Made by a program: the position numbers and the translations under genes. The notes under the pieces are model-generated. The model was given only the letters and a program-made list of their open reading frames with translations. It did not search any database and had not been told where the DNA came from. 39,747 nt of DNA, taken from assembly GCA_934292725.1 (NCBI GenBank), contig CAKQXY010000036.1:1-39747 (forward strand). The letters run 5' to 3'. This document shows positions 1 through 9,525 of the stretch, piece by piece. Origin of the DNA: an uncultured Lachnospiraceae bacterium (GTDB lineage Bacteria > Bacillota > Clostridia > Lachnospirales > Lachnospiraceae). Position 1 is the first letter of the stretch; each line of letters starts with the position of its first letter.

Positions 1-1706
1 TATTTATTGGTTATTTTCATCATTGCTTGCATCTTCGCAAAATTTCCATTTTGTTCTAGCAATCTCTGATAGGTACCACTCTCTGCAATTCCACCATTTT
101 CTATGTAATAAATTGCAGAAAATCCATCCATATACGAATCAAATATATCATGTGTAATCATAATTACGGTACATGACAGCGACAATATAAGCTTTACCAT
201 CTCATCGGTTGTCTCAATATCAAGAGAGGATGTCATCTCATCAATCAGAAGCGTATCACAATCACGAATAAGCGCCCGCGCAACTGCTATTCGTTTCTTT
301 TGTCCGCCAGAAATATTTCCACCGCCCTCTGCCAACTCTGTGTTAATTCCATCTGGCAACGAACTTACAAGTTCGGTCAATCCAACCTTTTCGATTGCAG
401 ACCATATTTCCTCATCCGAACAGTTTCTGCCAAGACAGATATTATTTCGCACGGTATCCGCAAAAATAAATGGCTCCTGTGGTATATACCCAATACTTGA
501 GTAAAATGTTGCGTCACTTAATGTTTTTAGATCTTCGTTGTTTATCGAAATTGTGCCTCGGTAATTTAAATAAAAACGTCCGATCAGCTTCATAATTGTG
601 CTCTTACCACTTCCACTGGCACCAACAATCGCAACTTTCTCGCCTTTTTTAATGGTTAAATTTACGTCTTTTAAAACATCAGACTCCCCGTAGCCAAAAG
701 AAAGCTTCTTTATATCTATCGAAGTTATTTCGATATTTTTCTTTTCCATCTGATTTGAAGTTTTCTGAGCAAGCAACTCATCAATACGATCTTTTACGGC
801 TCTTGCAGACTTAACAGACTGATAGGAATTTGCGGTTTGCCGAAATGGAGAAATAATAAAATTTAAAAGACCATTTGCTGTGATCAGATAGCTTACCGTC
901 AATTTTCCCTGAACAACAAGCATTGCACCTGCAACCATAATTACAAAGCCTGGTATCCATGTAATCAGTGACGTAATAATTGTCGCTACCGTTTCCGTTT
1001 GCTTCATGTCAAAATCTTTTTGCATATTGTCATCGGAAACCCTCTGCATCTTTTGAAATAAAAAGCTATGCTTTCCACATGTGAGCAAGGTCTCTGTACC
1101 ATGCAGCATTTCATTGATTTTTGAGCAAACCGTATTGTATGACTTTGCATACTCACTTTTTGTTTTTCTAAGCTTATCTGCAAATAACCTTGGACCAATA
1201 AAAGGAAAGCAAACCATAACCAAAGACACGATCAATAATGCCGGTGAAATCACAGCCATATATACGACTGCTACAAGTCCCATGCTTCCCCACATTGCCA
1301 TATTAAAAAGGCCAAAATAATAATCATCACATACAATCTTTAAGTCATTTGTATATGCAGACTGCCAGTCTTCCATCGGCAGCACATGAATCTGGCTTAA
1401 CGACATATTCTTTAAATTCTCGCACAAAACACCACGTATTTCTGATACAGAACGTGTTGCCATCCGATTAAACGTGTTTCTGACAATATACTCGCAGATA
1501 TGACTCATGGCAACTACCGCCGCGCCAATCAAAACGGAGACAAAGATTGCTTTAATGGAAGGAGAATCAATCAACCACTGCGCGACAAAAGATTTTAATG
1601 GTGCAAATATCGCCAATAAAATCATCGAAAAGGCAGTTATGATATTTTGCTTTTTGTTGTTCATTAGAATCTTGTCGATTTGAGAGATTTTATTTTTCGT
1701 GTTCAT
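1..1706 (-). CDS. ABC exporter, fused membrane and ATPase domains (3' end at window edge)
   Basis: Half-size ABC exporter with an N-terminal six-helix membrane domain fused to a C-terminal ATPase. Reading down the minus strand, the ATPase shows Walker A GASGSGKST, Q-loop IGYIPQEP, signature ISGGQKKR, Walker B LLIDEM and H-loop ITHD, in the expected order. At least 568 residues are present. The frame is open to the window edge, where the last two bases are TA, so a stop codon may lie on the boundary. I chose the ATG at 1706 because GGAGG sits 9 bases upstream; an in-frame ATG at 1712 would leave only 3 bases. It is the last gene of the five-gene operon, 85 bases after the exported protein. There is no C39 peptidase domain. 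The substrate is unknown; peptide or drug export are possibilities and neither is shown. Confidence 0.9.
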   Translation of the reverse strand, partial: MNTKNKISQIDKILMNNKKQNIITAFSMILLAIFAPLKSFVAQWLIDSPSIKAIFVSVLIGAAVVAMSHICEYIVRNTFNRMATRSVSEIRGVLCENLKNMSLSQIHVLPMEDWQSAYTNDLKIVCDDYYFGLFNMAMWGSMGLVAVVYMAVISPALLIVSLVMVCFPFIGPRLFADKLRKTKSEYAKSYNTVCSKINEMLHGTETLLTCGKHSFLFQKMQRVSDDNMQKDFDMKQTETVATIITSLITWIPGFVIMVAGAMLVVQGKLTVSYLITANGLLNFIISPFRQTANSYQSVKSARAVKDRIDELLAQKTSNQMEKKNIEITSIDIKKLSFGYGESDVLKDVNLTIKKGEKVAIVGASGSGKSTIMKLIGRFYLNYRGTISINNEDLKTLSDATFYSSIGYIPQEPFIFADTVRNNICLGRNCSDEEIWSAIEKVGLTELVSSLPDGINTELAEGGGNISGGQKKRIAVARALIRDCDTLLIDEMTSSLDIETTDEMVKLILSLSCTVIMITHDIFDSYMDGFSAIYYIENGGIAESGTYQRLLEQNGNFAKMQAMMKITNK

Positions 1707-1791
1707 TTTCATGTGCCTCCAAACTTGCGATAAAATACAAATACTGCTTCCTATATGCCACTGATTGTCTAATGTAGTATTTCTGTTTCTA

Positions 1792-2445
1792 TTATTTATA
1801 CTTCTCTATTAAAAAATTTTTAAGTTCAAGGAAAGCGTCTAATCCCTCTGTATCAACAGCAAAAAATTCATTATCAGAAACTTCCTTATATGGAACATAA
1901 GTTGATTCTCCTGATACTGGATAAATCACATTGTCATGTGCCGCATAACTAAATACTGATGCAATAGCATGATCTTTTGGTAACTGGAATACTTCTATTC
2001 CATCTTTTGTGTATCCAATTGATTCAGATAAAAATACCAAATAGTCTGCACCATCTTTCATAAAATTTACAAAACTCAAATTCATCTCTTTTCTGGCAAC
2101 ACATGCTTTCCATCGATCAAAAGTAATATAAATTTCAGAACCGCTTGCCAAATTTTCACCTAAAAAAACTTGTTCAATGCGAACCTTCTGCTGCCATCCT
2201 TTAAAAAAGAACTCTGGTGTATCAACAGGCGTAACTTTTAAAATGATGGGGGATTCTGGAAGTATTTTTTTTAATATCTCACAATCCTGAATTGCAAACG
2301 AAGTAGGAATTTCAGCAACGGAAAAATCATTTATGAAATTAGGATCTACAGTGATATTCGTATAAGTAGCGAGTTTTCCTCTTCCAAATATGCCAAATCC
2401 GAATACCAAAAGCACTGTAACTGCAACACAAAAACGACATTTCAT
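1792..2445 (-). CDS. exported or membrane-anchored protein of unknown function
   Basis: I do not recognise this 217-residue protein. It begins with a short basic tip and one hydrophobic segment (about residues 5-22, VAVTVLLVFGFGIFG) without a lipobox cysteine, so it is either secreted or held by an N-terminal anchor, with the remainder outside the cell. The ATG at 2445 is preceded by AGGAGG at a distance of 8 bases; a longer GTG start at 2454 would lie inside that ribosome site. The ribosome site overlaps the stop codon of the upstream ATPase, which suggests coupled translation. Its place between an ABC ATPase and an ABC exporter suggests an accessory or immunity-type role, which is inference only. 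Confidence 0.75.
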   Translation of the reverse strand: MKCRFCVAVTVLLVFGFGIFGRGKLATYTNITVDPNFINDFSVAEIPTSFAIQDCEILKKILPESPIILKVTPVDTPEFFFKGWQQKVRIEQVFLGENLASGSEIYITFDRWKACVARKEMNLSFVNFMKDGADYLVFLSESIGYTKDGIEVFQLPKDHAIASVFSYAAHDNVIYPVSGESTYVPYKEVSDNEFFAVDTEGLDAFLELKNFLIEKYK

Positions 2446-2450
2446 AATTG

Positions 2451-3086
2451 TCACCTCCTGTCAACTATAGAACCATTTTCTAAGAAAAAGACGTGATCAG
2501 CAAGAATCTGAATATCATCTTCATTATGACTTGCCAATAAAATTAAAACTCCTCGTTTTTTCTCTGATTCGATCAGTTGTCTTACTCGCTCAACAGATTC
2601 ACGATCTAACGCATTTGTTGGTTCATCTAACATAAGAATGTCCGGATGTTCCATGACTGCTTGCGCAATAGCTAAGCGCTGCTTCATGCCGAGAGAATAT
2701 TTTCCATATTTTCGTTTGTCGCCAGGATCAAGCCCAACACTCTCCAATGCGGCTATAATATCGGATTTACCTGCTTTTCCTGAAAACTTTGCTAAATAAA
2801 GCAAGTTTTCATATCCAGTCAAATTCGGATAAAGTGAGACATTCTCCAGAAGTATGCCCAAATTGGGCAGCACTGAAAAATCTTTTCTTACTATTTTTTC
2901 ATCTAATTTAACCACACCAGATGTAACAGACATCAATCCCGAAAGCGCCCGAAACAACATTGTCTTTCCCGACCCATTCGGTCCTACAAATCCATAAATA
3001 TTACCACTTTTAAGATCAAGATCAATATTTAATAAAACGGTTTTTCCTTTAATTTTTTTCCCAACATTTGTCGCTGTCAACCTCAT
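2451..3086 (-). CDS. ABC transporter ATP-binding protein
   Basis: A 211-residue ABC ATPase of the ABC-2 export type. Visible motifs are Walker A GPNGSGKT, signature YSLGMKQR, Walker B ILMLDEP followed by TNALD, and a switch His in LLASHN. It should power the two membrane proteins encoded just upstream. The start is placed at the ATG at 3086, two bases after the permease stop codon and 8 bases after GGAGG; a longer TTG start at 3101 would sit on that ribosome site. The signature LGMKQR is typical of exporters of the CcmA/bacitracin-resistance type. Confidence 0.9.
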   Translation of the reverse strand: MRLTATNVGKKIKGKTVLLNIDLDLKSGNIYGFVGPNGSGKTMLFRALSGLMSVTSGVVKLDEKIVRKDFSVLPNLGILLENVSLYPNLTGYENLLYLAKFSGKAGKSDIIAALESVGLDPGDKRKYGKYSLGMKQRLAIAQAVMEHPDILMLDEPTNALDRESVERVRQLIESEKKRGVLILLASHNEDDIQILADHVFFLENGSIVDRR

Positions 3087-3087
3087 T

Positions 3088-3915
3088 CTACATTCCTCCA
3101 AATTCCAAATCTGAAATAATTAGATCACATTTATGTACATAATGTCCGCCGATCACAAGAATCAACACCGCAATCGCAATTAAATAGAAGATCGTTCCAG
3201 AAAGCGACATCACATTCCACGGTGCATGAATTGCCTCATTCAACCCTCGAAGCGATGAATATTGCCATCCTATAACCAAGTGAGCAATCGGATTAATATT
3301 AAGCACAGTAAAAAATAGTGTACCGTTGCTTTCTAATGAATTTAATAGTCTAATACAGGTAACGCAAATAAGCTGAGCTACAATTATGATCATAAAAGCA
3401 TTTCCGCTGCCGAGTAAAATAGCTAATATATTAACTAGCAATGTCATTGAAAATGACCACAAACTATAAATACCAATGTGAATTATCAGTAACCCCCATC
3501 CTGTAGCTGTCCATATCACATTATATCGAAAACAAGTAACAATAACAGACATCGCAACTAGAAATACCTGATACATCAACGTAAAATGTGCAATAACAAT
3601 ACACTCTTTTGCATACCATGCAATGCGATTCGGCGTTCTTGAAAAAATATAAACGCTTGCTGTACAAAAATGCTGATATAAACTTGTTCCAACATACAAC
3701 TCAAAAAGAAAGGTTGGAAGCAATTTCGAGCTAAACGAAAGCAGCTCTGGGAGCGATGAAAACCCAAGGGAAAATTCTCCTCTCGAACCACTGAGTTGCA
3801 AAATCAACTCAGAAAGTGTAATTTGTCCATTATAAGGATTGATATAGGTAAAAGCAAATAACATTCCACAACAAAATCCCATTATTAAAAGAAATGTAAT
3901 TTCCTTATGCTTCAT
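3088..3915 (-). CDS. ABC transporter membrane protein B
   Basis: A 275-residue polytopic membrane protein with about six hydrophobic segments, including residues 6-27 and about 245-265 and several in the centre. It has no similarity I can name beyond a general ABC-2 permease look. It overlaps the preceding permease by four bases (ATGA) and is followed after one base by the ATPase start, so the three genes are probably translated together as one transporter. GAGGGG lies a suitable distance before the ATG at 3915. Together with its paralogue-like neighbour it probably forms a heterodimeric membrane domain. Confidence 0.8.
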   Translation of the reverse strand: MKHKEITFLLIMGFCCGMLFAFTYINPYNGQITLSELILQLSGSRGEFSLGFSSLPELLSFSSKLLPTFLFELYVGTSLYQHFCTASVYIFSRTPNRIAWYAKECIVIAHFTLMYQVFLVAMSVIVTCFRYNVIWTATGWGLLIIHIGIYSLWSFSMTLLVNILAILLGSGNAFMIIIVAQLICVTCIRLLNSLESNGTLFFTVLNINPIAHLVIGWQYSSLRGLNEAIHAPWNVMSLSGTIFYLIAIAVLILVIGGHYVHKCDLIISDLEFGGM

Positions 3916-4754
3916 AACTGATCCCCTCTCCCCTTAATGATTGAGCAAATAATCGAAATTACAAATAGTATAGCTAGGAAACTGATAAAAAAAGTGCTAT
4001 TTTTTACATGATCATCAAATAAAAACACATAATCGTACCATTTGACGGTAAATGGCAGTTTATCTGTAATTTGTGACAAATATGTAGAAATATTCAGCAA
4101 CACATATATTGGCAAAAATAAAAGTATTTTAAAATGAAATGGTATAATCCCAGATATTGCAACTGTGAACATTCCTATAATCCCAGATGTAATGCCCCAA
4201 AACAAAATTCCAGCGAAAGTATACATATACGAATTCATCTGAAAGAGATCTGGAAACATGTAATTATTCATTAATTCTATATAATCAGGTGAATAATGAT
4301 TTAAATCTATAAAATCACCGTTCACAGCCAATGGGAACGACACGCAATTAAGACCAAATTCAATAAGAAAAGGTACCGTAAAAACGATCATAGTTGCAAA
4401 AAAAGCAGCAATTATTTTGCCCAAATAGTATTGAGTGCCTCCAATTCGAGCAATAAGCACACAATCAGTTTTTCTTTTTTTCTCTGAAAGCAATGTAAAA
4501 CCAGCCGGACAAACGATAAGGATGGGATATAGCTGAATCAAAAGCAACATAATATCCATATTATTATAAACTTGGTCATAACTCAATGCGAGCAGTTTTG
4601 CAGGATGATACATCTCAATAATATCACTGCCTTGAAAAGCCAGAACATTTGAGCTAAAGTTCAAAAATACTATTGATAAAAGAACGAAGAATACTGCAAG
4701 CGACATATTTTGTCTTAGTATAAATGACGTTTGATGCTTAATTATTTTTAGCAT
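3912..4754 (-). CDS. ABC transporter membrane protein A
   Basis: A 280-residue integral membrane protein and first gene of the five-gene operon. Hydrophobic segments lie near residues 17-38, 70-90, 115-135, 175-205, 210-228 and 252-275, with a soluble loop of about 40 residues (140-175) that is probably external. The ATG at 4754 has GGAGG 5 bases upstream. A consensus promoter and two small palindromes precede it. It is probably the first membrane subunit of an ABC-2-type exporter with the next two genes. The substrate is unknown, and no precursor peptide gene is visible nearby. Confidence 0.8.
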   Translation of the reverse strand: MLKIIKHQTSFILRQNMSLAVFFVLLSIVFLNFSSNVLAFQGSDIIEMYHPAKLLALSYDQVYNNMDIMLLLIQLYPILIVCPAGFTLLSEKKRKTDCVLIARIGGTQYYLGKIIAAFFATMIVFTVPFLIEFGLNCVSFPLAVNGDFIDLNHYSPDYIELMNNYMFPDLFQMNSYMYTFAGILFWGITSGIIGMFTVAISGIIPFHFKILLFLPIYVLLNISTYLSQITDKLPFTVKWYDYVFLFDDHVKNSTFFISFLAILFVISIICSIIKGRGDQL

Positions 4755-4773
4755 AAAAGCCTCCTTCCGTGCA

Positions 4774-4805
4774 ATGCGATTCGCATCAATAAAACTGTAA
4801 GTTTT
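4774..4805. promoter_or_regulatory. two short palindromes in the ABC operon leader
   Basis: ATGCGA-T-TCGCAT (4774-4786) and AAAACT-GTA-AGTTTT (4791-4805) are perfect inverted repeats lying next to each other between promoter and ribosome site. They could be operators or leader hairpins; no regulator gene is adjacent. Confidence 0.4.
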
Positions 4806-4848
4806 ATCGTTAAAAATATTGTATTATTTACAAATTTTTCTTAATAAG

Positions 4849-4877
4849 AGTATATTATTGCCTGTATGTTTTGTCAA
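4849..4877 (-). promoter_or_regulatory. near-consensus sigma-A promoter of the ABC operon
   Basis: On the minus strand TTGACA (4877-4872) and TATACT (4854-4849) are separated by exactly 17 bases. Transcription should start near 4842, giving a leader of about 87 bases before the first ATG at 4754. Confidence 0.8.
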
Positions 4878-4923
4878 TATTGAACTAGTCACTTTCCATG
4901 AACAACCACACTCCCGCAATCTT

Positions 4924-4959
4924 CAAAAAAAGACACCGCATGTCTCCATACAGTGTCTT
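4924..4959 (-). terminator. intrinsic terminator of the leuB-ilvD-ilvB operon
   Basis: On the minus strand AAGACAC (4959-4953) pairs with GTGTCTT (4936-4930) and is followed by a run of T. It lies 32 bases after the ilvB stop codon and ahead of the ABC operon promoter. Confidence 0.8.
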
Positions 4960-4990
4960 AATAATCTAGCATTATTCTGATATTCTATTT

Positions 4991-6679
4991 TTATCTTCCG
5001 AACTTCTCAGCAACGTCCTCTTCTCCGAAGCATTCACTGATCGGTGCACCCGGTGCTACCATCGGGAATACCTTGTCGTCCTTGTCAATCTGAGCATCAA
5101 TTACTACTGGAATATTCAGCTCGATTGCTTCCTTAACTGCATTATCAAACTCTTCGCATGTGCTTACTGTGTAGCCCTTTGCTCCAAGTCCCTCTGCTAC
5201 CTTTGCAAAGTCAACGCGGTCATTTAACACTGTCTGAGAATAACGCTGTCCGTAGAACAGATCCTGCCACTGGCGTACCATACCAAGCACGTGGTTGTTT
5301 ACAACGACCTCGATAACTGGGATATTATATCGAGTTGCTGTTGCGATCTCATTCATATTCATACGGAAGCAGCCATCTCCTGCGATGTTGAATACAAGCT
5401 TATCCTTACGAGCCATCTTTGCACCAATTGCTGCGCCAAGACCATAGCCCATAGTTCCAAGTCCGCCTGATGTTAAAAGCTGTCTCGGTGCCTTATACTT
5501 ATAATACTGCGCTGCCCACATCTGGTGCTGTCCTACCTCAGTAGAGATAATAGCATCGCCATGTGTTGCCTCGTAGATCTTTTCGATGATATAAGGACCA
5601 GTCAGAACACCCTTATGATAAGTCATCGGATGAGATTCCTCATAGCTCTTAACTTCTGTAATCCACTCCTTGTGATTCATCTGTGGAAGCTTTTCATTTA
5701 ACTTTTCTAAGATAACCTTAACATCACCGATGATGCTTGCATCTGTCTTGATGTTCTTATTGATCTCTGCCGGATCTACATCAAACTGCAGGATCTTTGC
5801 ATTTGCGGCAAATTTCTTTGCATTTCCATATACACGATCACTGAAGCGTGCTCCGACAACTACAAGAAGGTCACACTGGCTTACTCCATAATTTGATGCC
5901 TTTGTTCCATGCATACCAAGCATACCTGTATACAAAGGATCAGTACCGTTGAAGGCACCCTTGCCCATTAAAGTATCTGCAACTGGAGAATCAATCTTAT
6001 GAACAAATTCATTCAGCTGTGCGTCTGCACCTGATGCAATTGCACCGCCTCCAACAAAAACGTATGGCTTCTTTGATGCCTCAATCATCTTGATTGCTGC
6101 TTCAATATCTTCTGCCTTAATGCGATCTGTAATACGTTTAACCTGCTCTGGCTCTTTGCGCTCATATTCTGCCTTATTTGCAGTAACATCCTTTGTGATA
6201 TCAATAAGCACCGGACCCGGACGTCCTTCCTTTGCAATCTTGAATGCACGGCGAACTGTATCAGCCAATTTATTGACATCCTTTACGATGAAATTGTGCT
6301 TTGTGATCGGCATTGTAACACCAGCGATATCGATCTCCTGGAAGGAATCTCTTCCCAGAAGCGAAACAGCAACGTTGCATGTGATTGCAATAATCGGAAT
6401 AGAATCCATGTAAGCTGTTGCAATTCCCGTTACCAGATTGGTAGCACCTGGGCCAGATGTGGCCATGCAGACACCTACCTTTCCGGTTGCCCTTGCATAG
6501 CCGTCTGCTGCATGAGACGCGCCCTGCTCATGGGAGGTTAAAATATGTGTAATTTCATCCGAATGCTTGTAAAGAGCATCATATACATTCAGAATGCAGC
6601 CGCCCGGATAACCAAACACGGTATCTACGCCCTGTTCCCTTAAACACTGTACTAAAATCTCAGAACCTGTTAACTCCAT
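4991..6679 (-). CDS. ilvB: acetolactate synthase, large (catalytic) subunit
   Basis: Thiamine-diphosphate enzyme that condenses two pyruvates to 2-acetolactate, or pyruvate with 2-oxobutyrate, in valine, leucine and isoleucine synthesis in the cytoplasm. Its 562 residues match the usual length. The catalytic glutamate is E51 in SHEQGA. The ThDP/Mg motif runs from GDG (434-436) to NN (461-462), and the region GRDSFQEID (109-117) fits anabolic enzymes. The start is the ATG at 6679 with a GGAAGGG ribosome site. It is the last gene of leuB-ilvD-ilvB. The regulatory subunit IlvN is not encoded next to it, so it must be elsewhere or absent. Product confidence is high. Confidence 0.96.
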   Translation of the reverse strand: MELTGSEILVQCLREQGVDTVFGYPGGCILNVYDALYKHSDEITHILTSHEQGASHAADGYARATGKVGVCMATSGPGATNLVTGIATAYMDSIPIIAITCNVAVSLLGRDSFQEIDIAGVTMPITKHNFIVKDVNKLADTVRRAFKIAKEGRPGPVLIDITKDVTANKAEYERKEPEQVKRITDRIKAEDIEAAIKMIEASKKPYVFVGGGAIASGADAQLNEFVHKIDSPVADTLMGKGAFNGTDPLYTGMLGMHGTKASNYGVSQCDLLVVVGARFSDRVYGNAKKFAANAKILQFDVDPAEINKNIKTDASIIGDVKVILEKLNEKLPQMNHKEWITEVKSYEESHPMTYHKGVLTGPYIIEKIYEATHGDAIISTEVGQHQMWAAQYYKYKAPRQLLTSGGLGTMGYGLGAAIGAKMARKDKLVFNIAGDGCFRMNMNEIATATRYNIPVIEVVVNNHVLGMVRQWQDLFYGQRYSQTVLNDRVDFAKVAEGLGAKGYTVSTCEEFDNAVKEAIELNIPVVIDAQIDKDDKVFPMVAPGAPISECFGEEDVAEKFGR

Positions 6680-6736
6680 ATTTATTTTCCCTTCCTTATA
6701 TCTGTCTTATCTATATTTTTATATCAGAAAATCGGC

Positions 6737-8413
6737 TTATTTACTAGTTCCCGGAACCTGTAAAACTGCACCCTTGCTTGCATCAGTTACAAGTGCTGCG
6801 TAACGTGCCAGATAACCAGTTGTTACCTTTGGCTCTCTTGGTGTCCATGCTGCCTTTCTTCTTGCCATCTCCTCGTCAGAAACACGCACATTCAGAGTGT
6901 TTGCCGGAATATTGATCTCGATGATATCACCTTCCTCAACAAGTGCAATTGGACCGCCTACAGCTGCCTCCGGGCATACATGTCCGATGCTGGCTCCTCT
7001 TGAAGCACCTGAGAAACGGCCATCTGTAATCAATGCAACGCTGGAACCAAGTCCCATTCCTGCAATTGCAGAAGTCGGATTTAACATTTCCCTCATACCA
7101 GGGCCACCCTTTGGTCCCTCGTAACGAATGACTACAACATCACCTGCAACGATTTTGCCGCCCTTGATTGCTGCGATTGCATCATCCTCACAGTCAAATA
7201 CACGAGCCGGTCCCTCATGAACCATCATCTCTGGTGCAACTGCTGAACGCTTTACAACACCTGAATCTGGTGCCAGATTACCCTTTAATACAGCAATTCC
7301 GCCAGTCTGGCTATATGGATTATCGATTGGACGAATAACCTCAGGATCCTTATTTACAACATTTGCAATGTTCTCTCCAACTGTCTTTCCTGTAACTGTA
7401 ATACAATCAAGATTTAACAGATTCTTCTTTGACAGCTCATTCATAACGGCATAAACACCGCCTGCTTCATTTAACTGCTCCATATAAGTATGACCTGCTG
7501 GAGCTAAGTGACACAAATTCGGAGTCTTTGCACTAATGCCGTTTGCGATATCAACATTTAAAGCTACGCCAGCCTCTCTTGCGATTGCCGGAAGATGAAG
7601 CATACTGTTTGTAGAACATCCAAGTGCCATATCAACAGTCAATGCATTGACAAATGCCTTCTCTGTCATGATATCTCTTGGGCAGATGTTCTTTTCAACC
7701 ATCTCCATAACTTTCATACCAGCGTGCTTTGCAAGCTTAATTCTCTCAGAATAAACAGCTGGAATTGTTCCGTTGCCCTGAAGACCCATACCAAGTGCCT
7801 CTGTCAGACAGTTCATGGAGTTTGCAGTATACATACCTGAGCAAGAACCGCATGTTGGACATGTCTTGCACTCATACTCATATACATCTTCCTCAGTCAT
7901 CTTGCCTGCTGCGTAAGCACCAACTGCCTCAAACATGGAGGAAAGGCTTGTTCTCTGTCCCTTTACATGACCTGCAAGCATCGGACCACCACTGACAAAT
8001 ACAGTCGGGATATTGATTCTTGCTGCTGCCATTAACAGACCAGGTACGTTTTTGTCACAGTTTGGAACCATAACAAGACCATCAAACTGATGTGCCATTG
8101 CCATACACTCGGTAGAATCTGCAATCAGATCTCTTGTAACAAGAGAATACTTCATACCAACGTGGCCCATTGCAATACCATCACAGACAGCGATAGCCGG
8201 GAATACAACCGGTACTCCTCCTGCCATTGCTACACCTAACTTAACGGCCTCTACAATCTTGTCCAGGTTCATATGACCTGGAACAATCTCATTATAAGAG
8301 CTGACAATACCAATCATTGGCTTGTCCATCTCTTCCTTTGTAAATCCTAATGCATTAAACAGTGATCTATGAGGTGCCTGCTGCATTCCTTTTTTTACAT
8401 TGTCACTTCTCAT
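6737..8413 (-). CDS. ilvD: dihydroxy-acid dehydratase
   Basis: Iron-sulfur dehydratase that converts 2,3-dihydroxy-isovalerate or -methylvalerate to the 2-oxo acids of valine and isoleucine synthesis. The protein is 558 residues from the ATG at 8413, which has GGAAGGGG 8 bases upstream; an upstream in-frame TTG at 8431 would overlap that site. Cluster-ligand cysteines are visible in CDGIAMGH (C77), NCDKNVPG (C119) and CPTCGSCSG (C185-C191), and SGGPML and GRFSGAS are also typical of the IlvD/Edd family. It lies 24 bases after leuB and 57 bases before ilvB, in one operon. Confidence 0.96.
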   Translation of the reverse strand: MRSDNVKKGMQQAPHRSLFNALGFTKEEMDKPMIGIVSSYNEIVPGHMNLDKIVEAVKLGVAMAGGVPVVFPAIAVCDGIAMGHVGMKYSLVTRDLIADSTECMAMAHQFDGLVMVPNCDKNVPGLLMAAARINIPTVFVSGGPMLAGHVKGQRTSLSSMFEAVGAYAAGKMTEEDVYEYECKTCPTCGSCSGMYTANSMNCLTEALGMGLQGNGTIPAVYSERIKLAKHAGMKVMEMVEKNICPRDIMTEKAFVNALTVDMALGCSTNSMLHLPAIAREAGVALNVDIANGISAKTPNLCHLAPAGHTYMEQLNEAGGVYAVMNELSKKNLLNLDCITVTGKTVGENIANVVNKDPEVIRPIDNPYSQTGGIAVLKGNLAPDSGVVKRSAVAPEMMVHEGPARVFDCEDDAIAAIKGGKIVAGDVVVIRYEGPKGGPGMREMLNPTSAIAGMGLGSSVALITDGRFSGASRGASIGHVCPEAAVGGPIALVEEGDIIEINIPANTLNVRVSDEEMARRKAAWTPREPKVTTGYLARYAALVTDASKGAVLQVPGTSK

Positions 8414-8436
8414 GTTTTTAACCCCTTCCAAATTTG

Positions 8437-9525
8437 TTAACCAAGAATTTTTTCTGCAATCAGATCGCCCATAGAAACTGTGCCAACCTGTGTCATACCC
8501 TCTGACATGATATCAATTGTGCGGTAGCCTTCTTTAAGTACCTCTTCTACTGCAGTCTCAACTGCCTTTGCTTCTTCATCAAGATCGAAAGAATATCTAA
8601 GCAGCATGGCAGCAGATAAAATTGTCGCAATCGGGTTTGCAATGCCCTTACCTGCAATATCCGGAGCTGAACCATGGCTTGGTTCATAGAGTCCAAGCTT
8701 TCCTGCACCAAGACTTGCTGATGATAACATGCCGATGGAACCGGTAATCATACTTGCTTCATCAGAAAGAATATCACCAAACATGTTCTCTGTCAAAATA
8801 ACATCAAACTGTCTCGGATTCATAACAAGCTGCATAGCACAGTTATCAACAAGCATATGCTTTACTGTTACATCAGGATAATCCTTTGCAACTTCATCAA
8901 CAACTGCTCTCCAAAGTCTTGAAGTGTCAAGAACATTTGCTTTGTCAACGCTAGTTACATTTTTTCCACGCTTTCTTGCAACCTCAAATGCTTTAACTGC
9001 AATCCTTTTAATCTCATTCTCATCGTATGCCATAATATCAGTTGACTTACGAATGCCGTCAATTTCCTCTGTCTTATGTTCACCGAAGTATACGCCTCCG
9101 GTCAGCTCTCTCATCATAACAATATCAAATCCATCGCCGATGATCTCTGGCTTTAATGGACAAGCATCTTTTAATTGTGAAAACAGCTTTGCCGGACGGA
9201 TATTTGCAAATAAGCCAAGACCTTTACGAATCTTTAACAGACCTGCCTCTGGACGTAAATTTGGTGCTACCTGATACCATCTTGAGTTTCCGACGTTTCC
9301 GCCTACTGCGCCTAAAAGCACGGCATCACTAGCCTTTGCCTTTTCAAGTGATTCTTCGGTCAGCGGTTCGCCATACGCATCAATTGAGCAGCCGCCCATA
9401 AGAAGCGTCTCATATTCAAACTCATGTCCATATTTCTTTGCTACGGTATCCAGTACCTTTTTGGCCTCAGCCACAATCTCAGGACCAATTCCGTCTCCTG
9501 GTATCAATGCAATCTTACCTGTCAT
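8437..9525 (-). CDS. leuB: 3-isopropylmalate dehydrogenase
   Basis: NAD-dependent oxidative decarboxylase of leucine synthesis, cytoplasmic, 362 residues. Family features include GDGIGPEIV near the start, MRELTGGVYFGEH, the metal-binding stretch containing MFGDILSDEASM, and the cofactor region EPSHGSAPDIAGKGIANP. The acidic and glycine pattern points to LeuB rather than isocitrate dehydrogenase. The ATG at 9525 has AAAGGA upstream. It is the first gene of the operon, behind a leader of about 100 bases with two hairpins. LeuA and LeuCD are not in the window. Confidence 0.95.
   Translation of the reverse strand: MTGKIALIPGDGIGPEIVAEAKKVLDTVAKKYGHEFEYETLLMGGCSIDAYGEPLTEESLEKAKASDAVLLGAVGGNVGNSRWYQVAPNLRPEAGLLKIRKGLGLFANIRPAKLFSQLKDACPLKPEIIGDGFDIVMMRELTGGVYFGEHKTEEIDGIRKSTDIMAYDENEIKRIAVKAFEVARKRGKNVTSVDKANVLDTSRLWRAVVDEVAKDYPDVTVKHMLVDNCAMQLVMNPRQFDVILTENMFGDILSDEASMITGSIGMLSSASLGAGKLGLYEPSHGSAPDIAGKGIANPIATILSAAMLLRYSFDLDEEAKAVETAVEEVLKEGYRTIDIMSEGMTQVGTVSMGDLIAEKILG

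Noticed and set aside
3619..3632. TGCAATGCGATTCG also occurs at about 4770 in the operon leader
   Set aside because: The copy inside the permease gene lacks the palindromic second half, so it is probably chance.
6090..6541. Overlapping plus-strand frames opposite ilvB
   Set aside because: They are antisense to a well-conserved gene, lack ribosome sites and have no recognisable domains.
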